A program made the position numbers and the translations under genes. Below the pieces are notes generated by a model that ran no database searches, was not told where the DNA came from, and saw only the letters and a list, made by a program, of their open reading frames with translations. Of a stretch of DNA of 24,280 bases, positions 6,277-13,388 are shown piece by piece. The DNA is from CAYIHX01 sp964363305 (GTDB taxonomy: Bacteria; Bdellovibrionota; UBA1018): contig CAYIHX010000054.1 in the NCBI GenBank assembly GCA_964363305.1, positions 1-24,280 of the forward strand, written 5' to 3'. Numbering within the stretch: the stretch's first letter is position 1; each line of letters begins with the position of its first letter.

Positions 6277-6741
6277 TTAGGAAGCCATTCCTAGAATCTT
6301 GTCCACCTTCTTCGTTTTCTCGATGAGCTTATGGCCCTCGGTTTTTCCAGTCACGAAGTCCGCGCAGAGCGAGAGCAGCACGAATGCGGCGTATTGGTCG
6401 ATGAGCGTGTTGCGCGCCGACGCGTGCGCGAAGGTCGAGGGATCAATCCCGCCGACTTCCTCGGCCAGATCGGTCTGCGAGAGGCCGATCGCGTGGCGCA
6501 TCCAGTAAACCACCTTGCCAGGCACTTCCGTCATTCTGGGGCTGTAATACTGGATCAGCTTGGCGAGGATCTTCTTCGTGCGGCTCCGCGCATTCACGGA
6601 ATCTACTTGGATGTCATGGCAGGTGTCGCACTCAAGCGTCTCTACGCCTTCAATTTCAAAAGTAGGGGCGCCATCGAGCTCAATCGTCTCGGAAACGGTC
6701 TTGGCTACCATTCGTCCCTTTTTGCAAACGTGACATTTCAT
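6277..6741 (-). CDS. MqsA-like antitoxin, YgiT-type zinc finger plus HTH, 154 aa
   Basis: DNA-binding antitoxin for the DUF4258 protein upstream. The N-terminal zinc site is complete: C3-x2-C6 (CHVC) and C38-x2-C41 (CDTC). The C-terminal domain resembles the XRE-like HTH of MqsA (about 74-110: VPGKVVYWMRHAIGLSQTDLAEEVGGIDPSTFAHASA). The recognition-helix region is unusual for the family: DPSTFAHASARNT replaces the common S-x-x-T-[IV]-S-R-[WY]-E-x-G. The open frame extends to 6840, but the ATG at 6741 has GGGAG ten bases upstream and gives the canonical MKC..C start. It follows the toxin gene by 17 nt. Confidence 0.85.
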   Translation of the reverse strand: MKCHVCKKGRMVAKTVSETIELDGAPTFEIEGVETLECDTCHDIQVDSVNARSRTKKILAKLIQYYSPRMTEVPGKVVYWMRHAIGLSQTDLAEEVGGIDPSTFAHASARNTLIDQYAAFVLLSLCADFVTGKTEGHKLIEKTKKVDKILGMAS

Positions 6742-6758
6742 AAATTCAAGTCTCCCAT

Positions 6759-7211
6759 TCACACGCGCGTGATGATCAGTTTCTTCTGCACGCCTTTTCG
6801 TTTCCCGGCGTCTTCGTACTCCGGGTGCTCCTTGAGCCACTTGGCTTTCAGAGCGTCGTCATCCGATTCTGATGGGTCGTAGGCGGTTCCAACAACGACC
6901 ACCCGGACCTCCTGAACCACAACCGTAACGTCGCCTTCTTCATCCTTGAGCGTGCAGTTCAATTCGAGAAGCCTGCCGTCCGCGTCTCGCCCCTGCCAGA
7001 GAACCGAAGAGTCTGACTCGCGTACCTCGGTCACTCTTCCGGTGCTCAGAACGCGGTCGACATGCTCCAGCGTAATGCCTCGGTAAATCCGTTCCTTTTC
7101 AATGTGGTGGTTCCGAATGAAGAGCTTCCCGGCCTCGTTCAGTTCTCTGATCTTATCTGTGATGCTCTTCAGCTTGATGCCATCCACTGTTTTGAGTCTA
7201 GCTGAGTTCAT
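6759..7211 (-). CDS. DUF4258-family putative toxin, 150 aa
   Basis: The central block FIRNHHIEKERIYRGITLEHVDRVLSTGRVTEVR (about 31-64) is the DUF4258 pattern 'HH..eR..RGIt..dv..vl..G...e', with H35, H36, R41 and R44 as likely active residues. A core of β strands follows (LELNCTLKDEEGDVTVVVQEVRVVVVGTAYDP). DUF4258 proteins are commonly paired with YgiT/MqsA-type zinc-finger antitoxins and are presumed RelE/MqsR-like RNases. The neighbour here fits exactly. The C-terminal extension (ALKAKWLKEHPEYEDAGKRKG...) is charged and longer than I would expect. Confidence 0.78.
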   Translation of the reverse strand: MNSARLKTVDGIKLKSITDKIRELNEAGKLFIRNHHIEKERIYRGITLEHVDRVLSTGRVTEVRESDSSVLWQGRDADGRLLELNCTLKDEEGDVTVVVQEVRVVVVGTAYDPSESDDDALKAKWLKEHPEYEDAGKRKGVQKKLIITRV

Positions 7212-7284
7212 GAAAATGTCAAGTTTTGTGGTGAATATGTCATCATGCCGTGCAGCCTATACTTGAGTTCAAAATAAGTCATAA
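7212..7284. other. Integrase-proximal intergenic DNA, candidate attachment region
   Basis: 73 bases separate the integrase stop from the DUF4258 start. Element attachment sites usually lie next to the integrase gene, and this is the point where composition changes from GC-rich conjugation genes to the mixed TA region. No tRNA gene or direct repeat is visible, so this is position-based inference only. Confidence 0.18.
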
Positions 7285-8493
7285 TCAGTCCTTTTTCCTG
7301 TGATCATAGAGACTTACGACCTTTTCCATGACGGCCTCTTCGGTCGGGATGAAGCGCAAGACCTCGGTGGCCCCCGCCTCGTCGATCCCGGCCAGGCGGA
7401 TGTACCGCTGCATGGTTTTCATATCGCGCCAGCCACAGATTTTCATGACCACGGTAGCGGGGATGCCGGTCCCGATGAGCTGGGTCGCGAAGCAGGCGCG
7501 CAGGGTGTGAAACCGGATCGACGGGAGCCCGTTTCCGACGCAAAAAATGCGCAGCACGCGGGCCTGCTCGCCCTTGTCCCATTGGCGAAACCTCGGGAAT
7601 AGATATTCCTCGGGCCGGAGCCGCTCAAGCGTCAGTTCATTCATGAGGAACCAATAGAATTCACTCGAAACGGGCACCGTGCGCCAGTAGCCCGCTTTCG
7701 TTGAGCCAACCTCCTTGAAGCGAACATTCCAGCTCTTTTGTACGCGTAGGAATCCGTACCGCTTTTGAGTGAAGGGTTTCTGATCTTCTTCGATGGCTTG
7801 ATCGCGCGGGATGACTTCAACGTCGCCGCGCCGGATCTGATGAAGCTCGCCGCTGCGGCAGCCGGTGAGTACCGCTGCGACCCAGATAGGGTACCACTCG
7901 TGCTTCTGCTCCTGGGCCTTTCGGAGCAGGTCCCGGATCTGGATGTTTGTGAGGACTTCCGGGCTTCGTTCCTGGCGGTCGGGCTTGATGTCCAGGCCAT
8001 AGACAGGGCTATCGTGGACGCCGGTGATCACGCGTTCTTCGATTCCCCAGGTGTAGACCACGTTGATCGTGTTTTTGAGGCGCTTGCGGAACGCGGCGCT
8101 TTTCCCGGCCTCGGATGTGATCCGGTCAATCTCGCGCCCATCACCCCGATTGAGTTCTGATGCGATCCGATTCAACCAAGGCGCCGTCCAGTTTCGGAGA
8201 ATGGCGGCATGGTCGACTATGGTTGTGTGCGCGTACTGCTTTGAAGGGAATGTTTGCTGCCGGGATTCCCAGCGCTCAATGACGTCACCCCAGCAAAGGC
8301 CCTGGCTTTCTAGTCTGGCGAGTTCCTCGGTGAGTTCCCGCAGGAGCTTCTTTTCCTCGGCGTAGGCGGCGCGTTCGGTTTCGATCCCGTTGACGCGCTT
8401 TTGAACGCGAGCGCGAGGATTGTTCCGACCTCGCAGGTCGAGGTAAACCCGCCAGTAAGTTTTGCCGTCTTTTTCGTACTTGGAGACTGCCAT
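7285..8493 (-). CDS. Tyrosine recombinase/integrase, 402 aa
   Basis: Integrates and excises the element. The N-terminal part (about 1-60) is an arm/SAM-like region beginning KYEKDGKTYWRVYLDLRGR. A core-binding domain spans about 65-170. The catalytic domain contains R213 (TGCRSGELHQI), K266 (STKAGYWRTVPV), H329-x-x-R332 (FHTLRACFATQ), W355 in the second-His position (KICGWRD) and nucleophile Y364 (MQRYIRLAG). All catalytic positions are filled, so the enzyme looks active. GGGAGG lies five bases before the ATG. It is the last gene of the mobC-relaxase-xis-int operon, 15 bases after the excisionase-like gene. Confidence 0.95.
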   Translation of the reverse strand: MAVSKYEKDGKTYWRVYLDLRGRNNPRARVQKRVNGIETERAAYAEEKKLLRELTEELARLESQGLCWGDVIERWESRQQTFPSKQYAHTTIVDHAAILRNWTAPWLNRIASELNRGDGREIDRITSEAGKSAAFRKRLKNTINVVYTWGIEERVITGVHDSPVYGLDIKPDRQERSPEVLTNIQIRDLLRKAQEQKHEWYPIWVAAVLTGCRSGELHQIRRGDVEVIPRDQAIEEDQKPFTQKRYGFLRVQKSWNVRFKEVGSTKAGYWRTVPVSSEFYWFLMNELTLERLRPEEYLFPRFRQWDKGEQARVLRIFCVGNGLPSIRFHTLRACFATQLIGTGIPATVVMKICGWRDMKTMQRYIRLAGIDEAGATEVLRFIPTEEAVMEKVVSLYDHRKKD

Positions 8494-8508
8494 TGAATCC
8501 TCCCTTGG

Positions 8509-8742
8509 TTAGAGGGCCGAGGATTCAAGTAGTCGATCGAGTTCTAGCTTCCGAAAGTAGAGCCGACGCCGAAACTTCCTGGGCCGGAGGTATCCCCGGA
8601 ACACCATGATGCGAAGGGCGTTGGCCGTTTTTCGCAGGTAATTCGCAGCTTCTTTCGAGTTGAGCCATGTAAGTTGGTCAAAGCTCCCCTCGAACATCTT
8701 CCAATCTGTCGCGTTTTCCATTCTACTCGTTTCTTCTCCCAT
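8509..8742 (-). CDS. Excisionase-like helix-turn-helix protein, 77 aa
   Basis: Small DNA-binding protein of the MerR/excisionase (HTH_17) type: LTWLNSKEAANYLRKTANALRIMVFRGYLRPRKFRRRLYFRKLELDRLLE. Its position immediately upstream of the integrase suggests a directionality factor (Xis) that promotes excision, or a regulator of int. The open frame begins at a TTG (8757), but the ATG at 8742 has GGAGGAG six bases upstream, which decides the start. It follows the 8758 gene closely, in the same operon. Confidence 0.82.
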   Translation of the reverse strand: MGEETSRMENATDWKMFEGSFDQLTWLNSKEAANYLRKTANALRIMVFRGYLRPRKFRRRLYFRKLELDRLLESSAL

Positions 8743-8757
8743 TGCCAGCTCCTCCAA

Positions 8758-9120
8758 TTAACCGTTGCCACCCTGGCCTGCCGCGAGCAGCGTGCCGATG
8801 AATTCGTCCTTGCTGACCTTGCCGTGCGCCGCGCAATACTCCTGGTATCGCTTCTCCATCCGATCCTTGTTCGAGAGCGTGCGTTCCTTGAGGGTGTCGG
8901 TGTGCTCCGGCCTTACGAGCGAGATGGCGAGTTGCACGTAATCGTCGGTCGTCACCTTGCGGCCAAAGTCTTTGCGGTTCAGCGCCGCAAGTTCCGTCTG
9001 GATCTTTTTCTTGGTCTCTCGCCGGACACGTAGGTTGTCCGTCTTAAGTTTGGCCCGCTTGGTAGCCGTGGCCGACGTGGTGGAGGTGGTTCTTTCGGTG
9101 TTCATGGTTTCCCCTTTCAT
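8758..9120 (-). CDS. RHH-like accessory mobilisation protein, 120 aa
   Basis: Family not firmly recognised. A Ser/Thr-rich basic N-terminus leads into a ribbon-helix-helix-like segment (about 28-70: TDNLRVRRETKKKIQTELAALNRK...KVTTDDYVQLAISLVRPEH). A charged helix and the tail GKVSKDEFIGTLLAAG follow. The ATG at 9120 overlaps the relaxase TGA as ATGA. A second ATG at 9105 has GGGGA about five bases upstream and may be the main start. Between relaxase and xis/int, it is plausibly a DNA-binding relaxosome accessory or copy-control protein; this is inference from position and fold. Confidence 0.65.
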   Translation of the reverse strand: MKGETMNTERTTSTTSATATKRAKLKTDNLRVRRETKKKIQTELAALNRKDFGRKVTTDDYVQLAISLVRPEHTDTLKERTLSNKDRMEKRYQEYCAAHGKVSKDEFIGTLLAAGQGGNG

Positions 9121-10961
9121 GGAATTTGAATCTCTCTGCCCAGCCCGAGGTCTGGCCCGTGGGCGCGAGTGGCCGTCTTTTCAAGCGCCAATTCGCGCAC
9201 GGGTTCCCAGGCCAGTTGGATGTCGATGGAAAACGGATTGAGCGACGCGCGAAGCTCGTCGTGAAATTTCTCGATTTCAGGCGTGCGCGCCGCCTCTGGC
9301 GCTACGAGCACGCGCACCCGCTGTATCTGGGGTGATGCGGCGACGGCGCGGTGGGCCTGCGCGAGGCTTGGCTCGAACAGGGCCACGACATGGGAGTCAG
9401 ACGCCCCCTTGTTGAGAAAGGTGTTGGACTCAAACTGAAGAAAGGTCTTGGGCTCAACATAGAGGCGCAACTCGCGTCCGCGCCCCCGTGATTCGAAGAA
9501 CGGGCGCCCTGATGAGTCTCGACGTCGCAAAGAGTACGATCCACGGGTGTCGGGTTCATACTCGGCGGAGGCGGCTGGGTCCGACCCAGACAAAAATGCG
9601 ATCACTCCGCGTGTGCTGATGTGTACGAGCTGCTTCTTGAACAGCGCTGCATGGACGGGATGGCTGGGCGCTAGTTTCAGAAGGCGGGAGAGGTGCTGAA
9701 GCGCCTCGGGTCTTGAGGCTGCGTCCTCGCGCGGGACGTAGAACGTCTGAAAGCGTTTCTTGGCCTCGCCGAGGTGTTGTTCGAGGAGGAGGAGCCTCGG
9801 ATTCTGGTTGAGCGTGGCGACCGCGTGAAGGAAGTTCACCTGGCGATGGTTCGCAACGAAGTCGATGACGTTGCCCCTCGTTTTGTTTTTGTGGTTGGTC
9901 CAGGTGAAATCGGAGACTTCGACGTAATCGCGACCGCGAAGAACGCTGCGGCCATCGGGCGCACGTTCGACAGCGATCTTCTCGCGCGCGCAGTAATCCA
10001 AGATGCTGTGCGTTTTCGCCCGCCGAAGTTCTTCCACCGGCAAATGGCTTTCGACAAGGGACTTCTCCAGTGGGGTGGTCACGCCTTCCGTCCGGTGCGA
10101 AACGCGCACCTCGGCTAGGTTGGGCTGCGCTTCGGTGCGGAAAAGTGTGACCGGGGGCTGACGGTACTCCTTGATCAGCTCCGAGAGGGAGCGCTTTGCT
10201 TCGGGTGACGCCTGCACCCGCTCCCAGTTCTTTTGAAAGCGCGCTTCAAGCCCAGGCTTATCGAGTTCAGGCCCGAGGTTGCGGCCCCTCTTGCCGTGTT
10301 CGCGCCCAGGGTAGAAATAGGTGATGTTCTTGGGTTCGATGCGGACGTTAATGTCAAAGGCGTTCAAGAACGCAATGTACTCGTCGTAGTTGGTCGCGTG
10401 GTGGCGGGCGAAGTCAGCCTTGTTGGCAAGGTCGACGATGTAGGACCGGCCGCGATAGGCGTCGATCCGTCGGTTTAGCTCGCTCGGGCCGGGGAGCCGG
10501 AGTTTCTCCTGCGGCGGGAGCACGCTGAGCCCACGCTCGCGGGCGATGTCGTCGTTGATCCGGCGTAGAGTACGAATGTGCCCGAGCTTGTTGCGAATCC
10601 TTTTACCCGTCTCGATGCTCACGGGATTCAAAACGATGTGGTTGTGGGAGTGGGCCTCTTCAGTGTGGGTTTGAACGACATACTGATGCCCAGGCGCGAA
10701 GCGATTGACGAGCTCGACGCCCATGGCGTGGATCTCCTCGCGGGAGAGCCTCTTGCTCTCAGCAGGCGACCAACTTTGAATGAGGTGGATCGCATGGTTG
10801 CCCTACGATCCGCGTTCAAACTGGGCCGAGTCGAATTCGCCAGCCAACGTCTCCAGCTTGCACGAGTGCTCCGTGGTCGGGCCTTCCTGCTCACGTTTGC
10901 GTTTCAAGTAATCCTCCATGCTCTTGGCGTTCTCGTCATAAAGGATTTTGACCGTTGCCAT
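9117..10961 (-). pseudogene. MOB-type relaxase (MobA/VirD2-like) interrupted by in-frame TAG
   Basis: The relaxase nicks oriT and pilots the strand. A coding frame starts at the ATG at 10961 (MATVKILYDENAKSMEDYLK...) and runs 52 codons to a TAG at 10803-10805, then continues in the same frame (GNHAIHLIQSWSP...) for 561 codons. The full product would be about 614 aa. Y18 (or Y8) is the candidate nucleophile, HAIHLIQSWSP matches motif II, and H99...H104-x-H106-x-H108 (THTEEAHSHNHIVLNP) is the metal-binding motif III. The stop therefore separates Tyr from His motifs. The C-terminal half has a primase-like stretch (GNVIDFVANHRQVNFLHAVATLN) and a toprim-like region. The ATG at 10724 would give a 535-aa product without the nucleophile. 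Overlaps: mobC by 26 nt upstream, ATGA with the next gene. Confidence 0.82.
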
Positions 10962-11325
10962 CGGCACCTCGCACCCCGTGGCGATTGGTCAGTCCAAGAA
11001 ATGAGAGCAGGACGCGGTGGGCCTCCCATACTTCGATGAACTTGGGGCGCAAGTCTTCAAGGAGCCCGGAGTGAAAGTATTTGGCGACCTGGTTGAGGTT
11101 GTTGCCTATGTAGCCCATCTCCCGCCGAACGGCGGCTCGTGTTTCCGCGTCGAGGGCTGGTGTGAAGACCGGTTTGCTGAAGTATTTGTATTTAAGAAGC
11201 TCTGGGATGCTCATGCCCGTTGCCACATGCTCCTTGAGGAGCTGGAGATATTCCTCCTTCGTGAAACGAACATTGGCGCGTGGGAATTCTGGAACCGCCG
11301 GATGTGCCGTTTGTGGTTCATTCAT
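10936..11325 (-). CDS. mobC: MobC-like relaxosome accessory protein, 129 aa
   Basis: Helps the relaxase open oriT. The N-terminal RHH-like strand VRFTKEEYLQLLKEHVATGMSIPELLKYKYF and the C-terminal ETRAAVRREMGYIGNNLNQVAKYFHSG are the MobC pattern ('R.e...iGnNLNQiAr..N.g'). AGGAGG lies seven bases before the ATG at 11325. It is the first gene of the leftward mobilisation/integration operon and overlaps the relaxase start by 26 nt. Non-coding GC-rich DNA, the probable oriT and promoter region, lies directly upstream. Confidence 0.8.
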   Translation of the reverse strand: MNEPQTAHPAVPEFPRANVRFTKEEYLQLLKEHVATGMSIPELLKYKYFSKPVFTPALDAETRAAVRREMGYIGNNLNQVAKYFHSGLLEDLRPKFIEVWEAHRVLLSFLGLTNRHGVRGADGNGQNPL

Positions 11326-11638
11326 CGGAAAGCCTCCTGAAGCGAAAAAGCCATAGGGCGAAATGCCAAGCGAGACCGAGAGGGCTCACCCCCACCTCGC
11401 CAGCCGGATTGCACGACCGCGAACGCCGCAGGAGCAAGTGCCCGCAGGTCGGGTGGACGCGGCGGCGGAAGCGAGGTGCTCAAGGACGAGAATGCGAGGT
11501 TGAAAACAAGAAAGCCAAAACGCGCGGGAAGCAAGCAAGGAGCCTGGCGCCAAGCGCCCGTCTCCGCTCCTTTCGTCGCCTTCCGAGGGCCTACGGCCCC
11601 CGGACCCCCAGGGCAAAAGGGGAAGAGGAAGGCCGCAT
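11326..11638. other. GC-rich non-coding region, candidate oriT and mobC promoter
   Basis: 313 bases without a credible gene between mobC and traG; the long frames here are by-products of high GC. Relaxosome operons of this kind usually have oriT directly upstream of mobC. Inverted repeats are present: GGCGC-CAA-GCGCC at 11546-11558 and a larger one at 11583-11603. A TCCTGC, reminiscent of the RP4 nic sequence, occurs on the minus strand near 11430. CAAGCG..AGACCG at 11367-11378 resembles the distal box of the tra promoters with a two-base gap. None of these is decisive. Confidence 0.35.
11583..11603. repeat. GC-rich hairpin downstream of traG
   Basis: CCG-A-GGGCC, loop TAC, GGCCC-C-CGG: eight pairs with one A/C mismatch, 36 bases past the traG stop. 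No T-run follows, so it is either an oriT arm or a weak or factor-dependent transcription end. Confidence 0.4.
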
Positions 11639-13126
11639 TCATAAGACGCCCCCCGCTGCCTTCGTCGCGAGCGCCGCTCCAGTGGTCAGCCCCTCGGGCA
11701 GGGAGTCCCGCGCCGAATCCGCCAGCAGCGGACGCATGCACATGAGAAGCGAACCCGTCAGCGTGGGGCCGACGAGGAGCTGGAGCCACGCGTAGACCGC
11801 GTAGGCTTGGTACAACCGCGATGAAACAAGACTTGCGGCGTAGAGGGAGACGCCATCGGTGAGTCGCCCGAAGGCCTCCATGGTTTCGACGCTCAAGGTC
11901 AGGCTCGTTACGACGTGATAGAGGAGCGCCCAAAGCGGAGTCCAGAGGCACACGCTCAAGTACGTCAGCCACCACCAGACGAGCGGCTTCCACTTTCCAG
12001 CGGCGAGGAAGAAGACGAGAATCGGAAAAAAACCGACCAAGATCATCTTGATGAAGCCAGCGACATGAGGGGCGCGTGCAAGGTGGTCGGAGAGTTCTTG
12101 AGAGCGCGCGGCGGCGACCGATGCTCCCTTGAGATCGCGGCGGCCGAGCAGGGAGAGGATTCCATCCATGGAAAAGGTCCGGTTCAGGAACTGGATGATG
12201 CGACCGCCAGTGCCGGGGAGTTCCGTCCCACGTTCCATTCCGAGGAGCCCCTCGCGGTCGTCGAGGTAGTGATTCACGAGTAGGTTTGAGGTGACCCAGT
12301 TCTCGTAGTTGGCGCCGAAGCCACGCATAAACTTGTCGATGGCGCTCCCTTCGGCCAGGGCGCGCTCATACACGGAGGACCGCGATCGGGCGTAATCGCC
12401 CAAGCGCTGGTTCATCTGGCGCTTGAGTTCGAGGCAGGTGCTGAGGGCCGGGCCTTCGCCAACGGTGATGCGGGCGAGTTCCTGATCGGCGGTCGTTTCG
12501 CGCGAGAAGTAGCGATCAAGAAAACTGGAGTCCGATTCGGGGTTGAAGCGCGGAAGGGTCTTGCTCAGGCACTCGGAGGTGTAGAGGTTTACGTTGGATC
12601 GGAGCTGGGGGTCGTCGATCGTGTCGAAGGCGGCCCCGAGCATCGCTTTGTAGAAAAAGTTCGGCGCTTGCATCTGGGGACTGGTCTTACTGAACGACGC
12701 GTCGACCAGGAGACCCAAGGCACGGGAGATTTCGTCCGCCGCGCCTGAGAGCAGGCGAAAGATGAGGCTCACGCGGTATTGGTCGCGGACGGACGGCGCG
12801 TTGTTACGGACGTAGGGGTTTTGTGACCACGAAACACCCGTCATGCTCGACGCCGTGGTCGTGGCGTCGACCTTGAGGAGCGAGATCCCAACGAACAGGG
12901 AGAAGATGAGTACGACGAGTTTCGAGAGCGGCGCCCGCCGAGCCGCGAGGAAAATCGGGATGTACCGTGACGCGATCGAGAGCAGGAAGAGAAAGAAGGC
13001 GCTGCCGAAGATGATGAGAATGAGCGCGCGAAAAATGACCTGGGAGGTGATCCAGCGGGTGACCTCCTCCTGAAACTGGAGGCCCATGATTTGGTACAGC
13101 GCCTCGTAGGCGGTGTTCGCGTACAT
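11639..13126 (-). CDS. traG: TraG_N-type conjugative transfer membrane protein, 495 aa
   Basis: Inner-membrane component needed for pilus assembly in F-like systems. The N-terminus MYANTAYEALYQIMGLQF matches TraG_N. Hydrophobic helices are visible at about 27-52 (SQVIFRALILIIFGSAFFLFLLSIA), 66-83 (LSKLVVLIFSLFVGISLL), 353-375, 379-402 and around 440-462; a long periplasmic region lies between the first two and the rest. F TraG is about 940 aa; this protein lacks the C-terminal mating-stabilisation/exclusion half. GGGAGGG sits only 1-2 bases from the ATG, so the start is not certain. It is separated from traH by a gene on the other strand and has its own copy of the tra promoter module. Confidence 0.85.
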   Translation of the reverse strand: MYANTAYEALYQIMGLQFQEEVTRWITSQVIFRALILIIFGSAFFLFLLSIASRYIPIFLAARRAPLSKLVVLIFSLFVGISLLKVDATTTASSMTGVSWSQNPYVRNNAPSVRDQYRVSLIFRLLSGAADEISRALGLLVDASFSKTSPQMQAPNFFYKAMLGAAFDTIDDPQLRSNVNLYTSECLSKTLPRFNPESDSSFLDRYFSRETTADQELARITVGEGPALSTCLELKRQMNQRLGDYARSRSSVYERALAEGSAIDKFMRGFGANYENWVTSNLLVNHYLDDREGLLGMERGTELPGTGGRIIQFLNRTFSMDGILSLLGRRDLKGASVAAARSQELSDHLARAPHVAGFIKMILVGFFPILVFFLAAGKWKPLVWWWLTYLSVCLWTPLWALLYHVVTSLTLSVETMEAFGRLTDGVSLYAASLVSSRLYQAYAVYAWLQLLVGPTLTGSLLMCMRPLLADSARDSLPEGLTTGAALATKAAGGVL

Positions 13127-13138
13127 GCCCTCCCATAG

Positions 13139-13252
13139 TGCAAGGGCGTGCCAGGCATTCGCGTGGCGGTGGAAATCTGTAAGGCGCTGAAATCGTGGGG
13201 GTCAGACGCTGGATCGGAGTATCAAGCGTGAGACCGGGTCTCGGGGAGTCTC
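13139..13252 (-). promoter_or_regulatory. Three-box tra promoter module, copy 1 (before traG)
   Basis: Read leftward it has a distal dyad-rich box (13228-13252; GAGACCGGGTCTC plus GGGGAGTCTC on the plus strand), a middle box CGATTTCAG-N3-CTTAC (13179-13195) and a proximal box TGGCACGCCCTTGCA (13139-13153). The same three boxes, at identical offsets (0, 40 and 89), precede traA at 22565-22678. The proximal box resembles a sigma-54 -24/-12 promoter with nine instead of ten bases between GG and GC. The middle box fits the IHF consensus at eight of nine positions. Transcription would start almost at the traG ATG. Confidence 0.72.
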
Positions 13253-13388
13253 GTAGATCGCGTCGCGTCACAACTTCGGTCGTGGCGCTGTAGCCGTCCA
13301 ATCGGAAGTGATATACAGGTCCGCTGGGAGCCCAATCTACCTCGGATATTGTGGACGGCGCCCTACCCGCAATCAAGGAGTTCAGAAA

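Noticed and set aside
10803..10805. Genetic-code reassignment (TAG read as an amino acid)
   Set aside because: Other genes in the window end normally in TAG and no further internal TAG codons were seen in conserved genes.
10628..10894. Leftward 88-aa frame over the relaxase N-terminus
   Set aside because: The parallel frame encodes relaxase motifs on both sides of the TAG; this one is low-complexity Arg/Ser/Thr.
11322..11993. Leftward 223-aa and rightward 89- to 171-aa frames upstream of mobC
   Set aside because: Arg/Pro/Ala-rich products of high-GC DNA that overlap the traG end; the short 'LKDENARLKTRK' stretch is tempting as a coiled coil, but has no ribosome-binding site or continuation.
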